A stretch of 7,112 nt of DNA from Ferruginibacter sp. (lineage in GTDB: Bacteria; Bacteroidota; Bacteroidia; Chitinophagales; Chitinophagaceae): the NCBI GenBank assembly GCA_018057635.1, contig JAGPDJ010000122.1:1-7112 (forward strand), given 5' to 3'. The notes under the pieces were generated by a model that was not told where the DNA came from, did not search any database, and saw only the letters and a program-made list of their open reading frames with translations. The position numbers and the translations under genes are program-made. This document shows, piece after piece, positions 6,534 through 7,112 of this stretch. Numbering within the stretch: position 1 is the stretch's first letter; each line of letters opens with the position of its first letter.

Positions 6534-6649
6534 ATATTTATTATTTAGCCGGCTTAAAATTCAATTTTCATCTTTTTAGTCTTAGCACAAGTGTTTATTA
6601 AAATTCGTATATTTTATAAAATGGTGCAAAAAACCAATATTTACCGCCG

Positions 6650-6657
6650 CAAATTTA
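6650..6657 (-). promoter_or_regulatory. Candidate -7 element for gcvP
   Basis: The minus strand reads TAAATTTG, a full match to TAnnTTTG, 116 bases upstream of the gcvP ATG. This implies a leader of roughly 110 bases. No convincing -33 TTG is seen at the right distance, and I see no structured element in the leader. Confidence 0.3.
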
Positions 6658-6685
6658 GTACAAACCCCACACATATATTGATGAT

Positions 6686-6693
6686 TAGTTTTG
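6686..6693 (+). promoter_or_regulatory. Candidate -7 element for the YkgJ-like gene
   Basis: TAGTTTTG fully matches TAnnTTTG, 54 bases upstream of the ATG at 6748. A near copy, TAGTTTTA, follows at 6695-6702, and its AGTTTT is the left arm of a small inverted repeat (AGTTTT 6696-6701, AAAACT 6711-6716). No clear -33 box is seen, so the choice between the two copies is open. Confidence 0.3.
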
Positions 6694-6747
6694 TTAGTTT
6701 TACGTTGTGGAAAACTGTGGTATAAATGTAAAATTTTCATTAAACAA

Positions 6748-7112
6748 ATGAGCAGCGAAATCCTGAACAACTGGCAAAAGAAATCAGCCGATAATCAAAA
6801 AAAATACAAACAGTTTCTGCAACGCCCGGATAAGAACAAGGTATTGAAACAACTTCCCGGGTTTCATGAAGAAGCATTTTCAAACATTGATTGCCTGGAT
6901 TGTGCCGCATGTTGTAAAAATTATTCACCCCGTTTTAAGACTCCCGATCTGAAGAGGATTGCAAAACAGCTTAAAATGAAAGAAGGTGATTTTATAGAAA
7001 AGTATTTAACGCTGGATAATGAGGGAGATTACGTTGTTAAATCAAAACCTTGCCCGTTTTTAGGCCAGGATAACTTTTGCAGTATTTATGAATTCAGGCC
7101 ATCAGATTGTGC
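6748..7112 (+). CDS. YkgJ family cysteine-cluster protein, N-terminal part (runs off window)
   Basis: The frame opens at the ATG at 6748 and stays open to the window end, giving 121 full codons; the stop lies outside. After a charged, Lys/Gln-rich N-terminal stretch it shows the family's cysteine pattern: Cys49, Cys52, Cys55 and Cys56 (C-x2-C-x2-CC), then CPFL at Cys102, Cys111 in CSIYE, and RPSDC at Cys121. This is the arrangement of the YkgJ/Fli-B type zinc- or iron-chelating domain (UPF0153), thought to bind a metal ion or an Fe-S cluster. The biochemical role of the family is not established. There is no signal peptide, so the protein is cytoplasmic. It is divergent from gcvP, with about 214 bases between the start codons. 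The start is supported by the A/T-rich leader without a Shine-Dalgarno, as with its neighbours. The conserved cysteines are all present as far as can be seen, so nothing suggests a broken gene apart from the window edge. Confidence 0.87.
   Translation, partial: MSSEILNNWQKKSADNQKKYKQFLQRPDKNKVLKQLPGFHEEAFSNIDCLDCAACCKNYSPRFKTPDLKRIAKQLKMKEGDFIEKYLTLDNEGDYVVKSKPCPFLGQDNFCSIYEFRPSDC

Noticed and set aside
5436..6579. Three plus-strand open frames of 90-111 codons opposite the 5' half of gcvP
   Set aside because: They are shadows of the gcvP coding frame; no promoter or recognisable protein features.
6534..6650. Possible glycine riboswitch in the gcvP leader
   Set aside because: No recognisable glycine-aptamer core or paired GC-rich helices; the stretch is AT-rich and mostly unstructured by eye.
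6582..6928. Two minus-strand 62-codon frames in the gcvP upstream region and opposite the YkgJ-like gene
   Set aside because: One spans the promoter region and has a composition typical of random AT-rich DNA; the other is antisense to the conserved cysteine cluster.

Overview
The window looks like ordinary chromosome from a Bacteroidota bacterium, most likely a Chitinophagaceae-type relative; that placement is inference. The reasons are the AT-rich composition, the absence of Shine-Dalgarno sequences before the starts, several copies of the Bacteroidota -7 promoter element TAnnTTTG upstream of genes, and lineage-typical proteins: a DUF6263-like exported protein, a FabH-like protein with an FGCPGW active site, and a single-chain glycine decarboxylase.

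Layout from left to right. Positions 1-527 hold the C-terminal half of an MFS transporter (+). It converges on a two-gene minus-strand block: an exported protein of unknown function (654-1490) and, upstream of it, a small cold-shock protein (1591-1794). The two are separated by a strong intrinsic terminator at 1536-1569. Between the cold-shock gene and the next plus-strand gene lies a divergent, very AT-rich intergenic region of about 230 bases (1795-2024) with a good -7 element for the cold-shock gene and several palindromes. A complete ketoacyl-ACP synthase III-like gene follows (2025-3104, +). After it comes a small gene of unknown function (3181-3441, +) that appears to have its own promoter. 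A bidirectional terminator (3581-3613) separates it from the large convergent gcvP (3639-6533, -). A divergent intergenic region (6534-6747) leads to the 5' part of a YkgJ-type cysteine-cluster gene (6748 to the window end, +).

Functionally the genes are a mixed set: one-carbon and glycine metabolism (gcvP), an acyl-condensing enzyme, a cold-shock RNA/DNA chaperone, a transporter and a putative metal-binding protein. Almost every gene has its own promoter or terminator, so I see mainly single-gene transcription units and no multi-gene pathway operon.

I found no mobile element, CRISPR array, RNA gene, defence system or other clearly new system. The observations in part 2 are modest: regulatory architecture, start-site corrections and two uncharacterised proteins.
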